DNA of 64,000 bases from Amoebidium appalachense (Eukaryota; Ichthyosporea), in NCBI GenBank assembly GCA_963693365.1, contig CAVNZM010000017.1, positions 5,766,001 to 5,830,000 on the forward strand, written 5' to 3'. Positions 55,597 through 64,000 of this stretch are shown here, piece by piece (within the stretch, counting starts at the first letter, position 1; each line of letters starts with the position of its first letter). A program made the position numbers and the translations under genes. The notes under the pieces are model-generated. The model searched no databases. It was not told where the DNA came from and worked only from the letters and a program-made list of their open reading frames with translations.

Positions 55597-55815
55597 CAAT
55601 GCCATGGACGCACAAAGAGTGCTTCATAAGCAGAGCCGCTGGGGGCAGGGGACGGGGGGGGGCTACCCAAGAAGAAGTGTATAGAGGTGTGTGTAGCCGT
55701 AAAACAAAAGCAACGACTCGGTAGTGTTGGAGAGGGAGGCAGGGCGGGTCCATCCATTTCAGATGCGCAAAGTGCAAGGGAAACACGGTCTACCACTACC
55801 GGGTGTTGGTGTATC
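55597..55815 (-). repeat. Right arm of the 220-bp inverted repeat
   Basis: Reverse complement of 54753-54972. The two arms could form a long hairpin in single-stranded DNA or RNA. The outer boundaries are sharp: t at 54752 and t at 55816 do not pair. Confidence 0.9.
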
Positions 55816-59090
<3,275 letters not shown>

Positions 59091-59098
59091 CCGCACAC

Positions 59099-59242
<144 letters not shown>

Positions 59243-59574
59243 CGAACACACTCCTCTCCTACTTCCCTGTGCCCCCCCCCCCCCCCCCCCCCTCTCCCCC
59301 GGCGCCTCGAGTATATTTGCATACGTCACAGCTTTAGCGCTCAGTTCAAAGCCTTGTAATGTCTTCCCTTTCGAAGCCTTTTTGTTTCTTATTCGACAAT
59401 AGCACTCTTGTCAAGCACTTGAAGGGTGCACACTTTCTCATATGGTAGGCTCTCACTAGTCAGCCTTTTTGACTCCACTGTACTCCACCTTTTTGCATCC
59501 CCACAATCGCATCATTCACGTTCGTAAACATGACACCATTGCAGGTCAGCGTCAGCTGGCAGGTGGGCGGCAGC

Positions 59575-63423
<3,849 letters not shown>

Positions 63424-63429
63424 GTGCGT

Positions 63430-63471
<42 letters not shown>

Positions 63472-64000
63472 TTTGTTATGCATATCTTTATTGTGTGGTT
63501 TGCACTCTCCAACATGTTGCCCGTTATTTATGTGTACTGCGTACTCTATAGCGCAGTCAAACCCCCCCCCCCCCCCCCCCCCCCCCCCCTTGGTGTCCGT
63601 TCACCATGAACGTGTAGGTCGTAGTTTGTAACACATGTTACCCAACCCTCCCCCCCCTCCCCCCCCCCCCCCCCCCCCCCCTCCGGGGGTCGTTTATCAG
63701 AAAGCCCCGTCTCCCGCGTTTATTTATCATTTATTATCTTGCTTGTTGCCTAAGCTACTACGTAAACCCCCGGCCGTTTGCACCGTATTTGCTTGTGACG
63801 TCTGTTCACAAAAGTAACCCTGCCTGTCTCTGATCAAGATGGGGTACCCACCCGTTGAATGAAACTGTGTCCGAGTTGGTCTTGACATGTAAGGCAAACA
63901 CACACCAGCGTTCCTGCCATCCATAGAAACACATGCATGCGCCTGGAAACCAAGACGTGCACACACGCACACACTTCTGACGCACTTGTGGCTACACATA
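63424..64000 (+). other. Start of kinase intron 3, window end
   Basis: The donor GTGCGT is followed at once by poly-C (63430-63470). 63795-63890 is a further degenerate copy of the central part of the dispersed repeat (aaccctgcctgtctctgatc ... gtccgagttggtcttgacat). No next exon is reached. Confidence 0.6.

Overview
This is eukaryotic nuclear DNA, most likely from a unicellular relative of animals (a holozoan; an ichthyosporean-like protist is my best guess, at low to moderate confidence). The reasons are an animal-like actin, a GAK/NAK-type kinase gene, an SH2-domain protein, spliceosomal GT-AG introns, EGF and VWC-type secreted modules, a non-LTR retrotransposon and a TA-flanked MITE. The sequence is saturated with long poly-G/poly-C runs and with (GT)n/(CA)n microsatellites.

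Layout. Positions 1-6283 are low-complexity DNA (poly-G, GT, GA, including a 425-nt pure purine tract). 6284-8333 (-) is a 5'-truncated LINE whose reverse-transcriptase frame runs into an 18-bp minisatellite. 9126-9329 (+) is a relic 3' end of a related LINE. 10239-10826 (+) encodes a small SH2-domain protein. 13125-44190 (+) is one giant 25-exon gene for a secreted protein of about 6,510 residues. 44191-53058 holds repeats: a poly-G-separated tandem family, a MITE, and two tandem full-length copies of a dispersed repeat. 53150-54280 (+) is an intronless actin gene with TATA and CCAAT elements. 54753-55815 is a large inverted repeat. 59575 to beyond the last exon seen at 63423 (+) is the 5' end of a GAK-like kinase gene that leaves the window.

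The giant gene is the centrepiece. I placed all 25 exons from the sequence. The reading phase closes at every one of the 24 junctions, apart from one extra base in a C5 run at 29211-29215. The protein has a signal peptide, an unrecognised N-terminal part, a Thr/Pro/Lys-rich linker, 46 SdrD-B-like (Cna-B family) beta-sandwich repeats in five blocks each closed by one EGF domain, a final repeat, a Ser/Thr-rich linker, three 271-residue EGF-rich units that are exact 813-bp repeats, and a VWC-like tail. SdrD-B arrays are best known from bacterial surface adhesins. This one looks like a secreted, probably calcium-stiffened matrix or cell-wall fibre; that function is inference.

The introns are as unusual as the protein. 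Half of the giant-gene 3' splice sites are the last CAG of a (CA)n microsatellite. Half of the 5' splice sites are followed within about 20 nt by poly-C. Several introns carry (GT)n/poly-G near the 5' end and poly-C/(CA)n near the 3' end, so their ends could pair as RNA. A dispersed repeat family bordered by poly-G/C sits inside introns with its C-rich strand in the sense direction.
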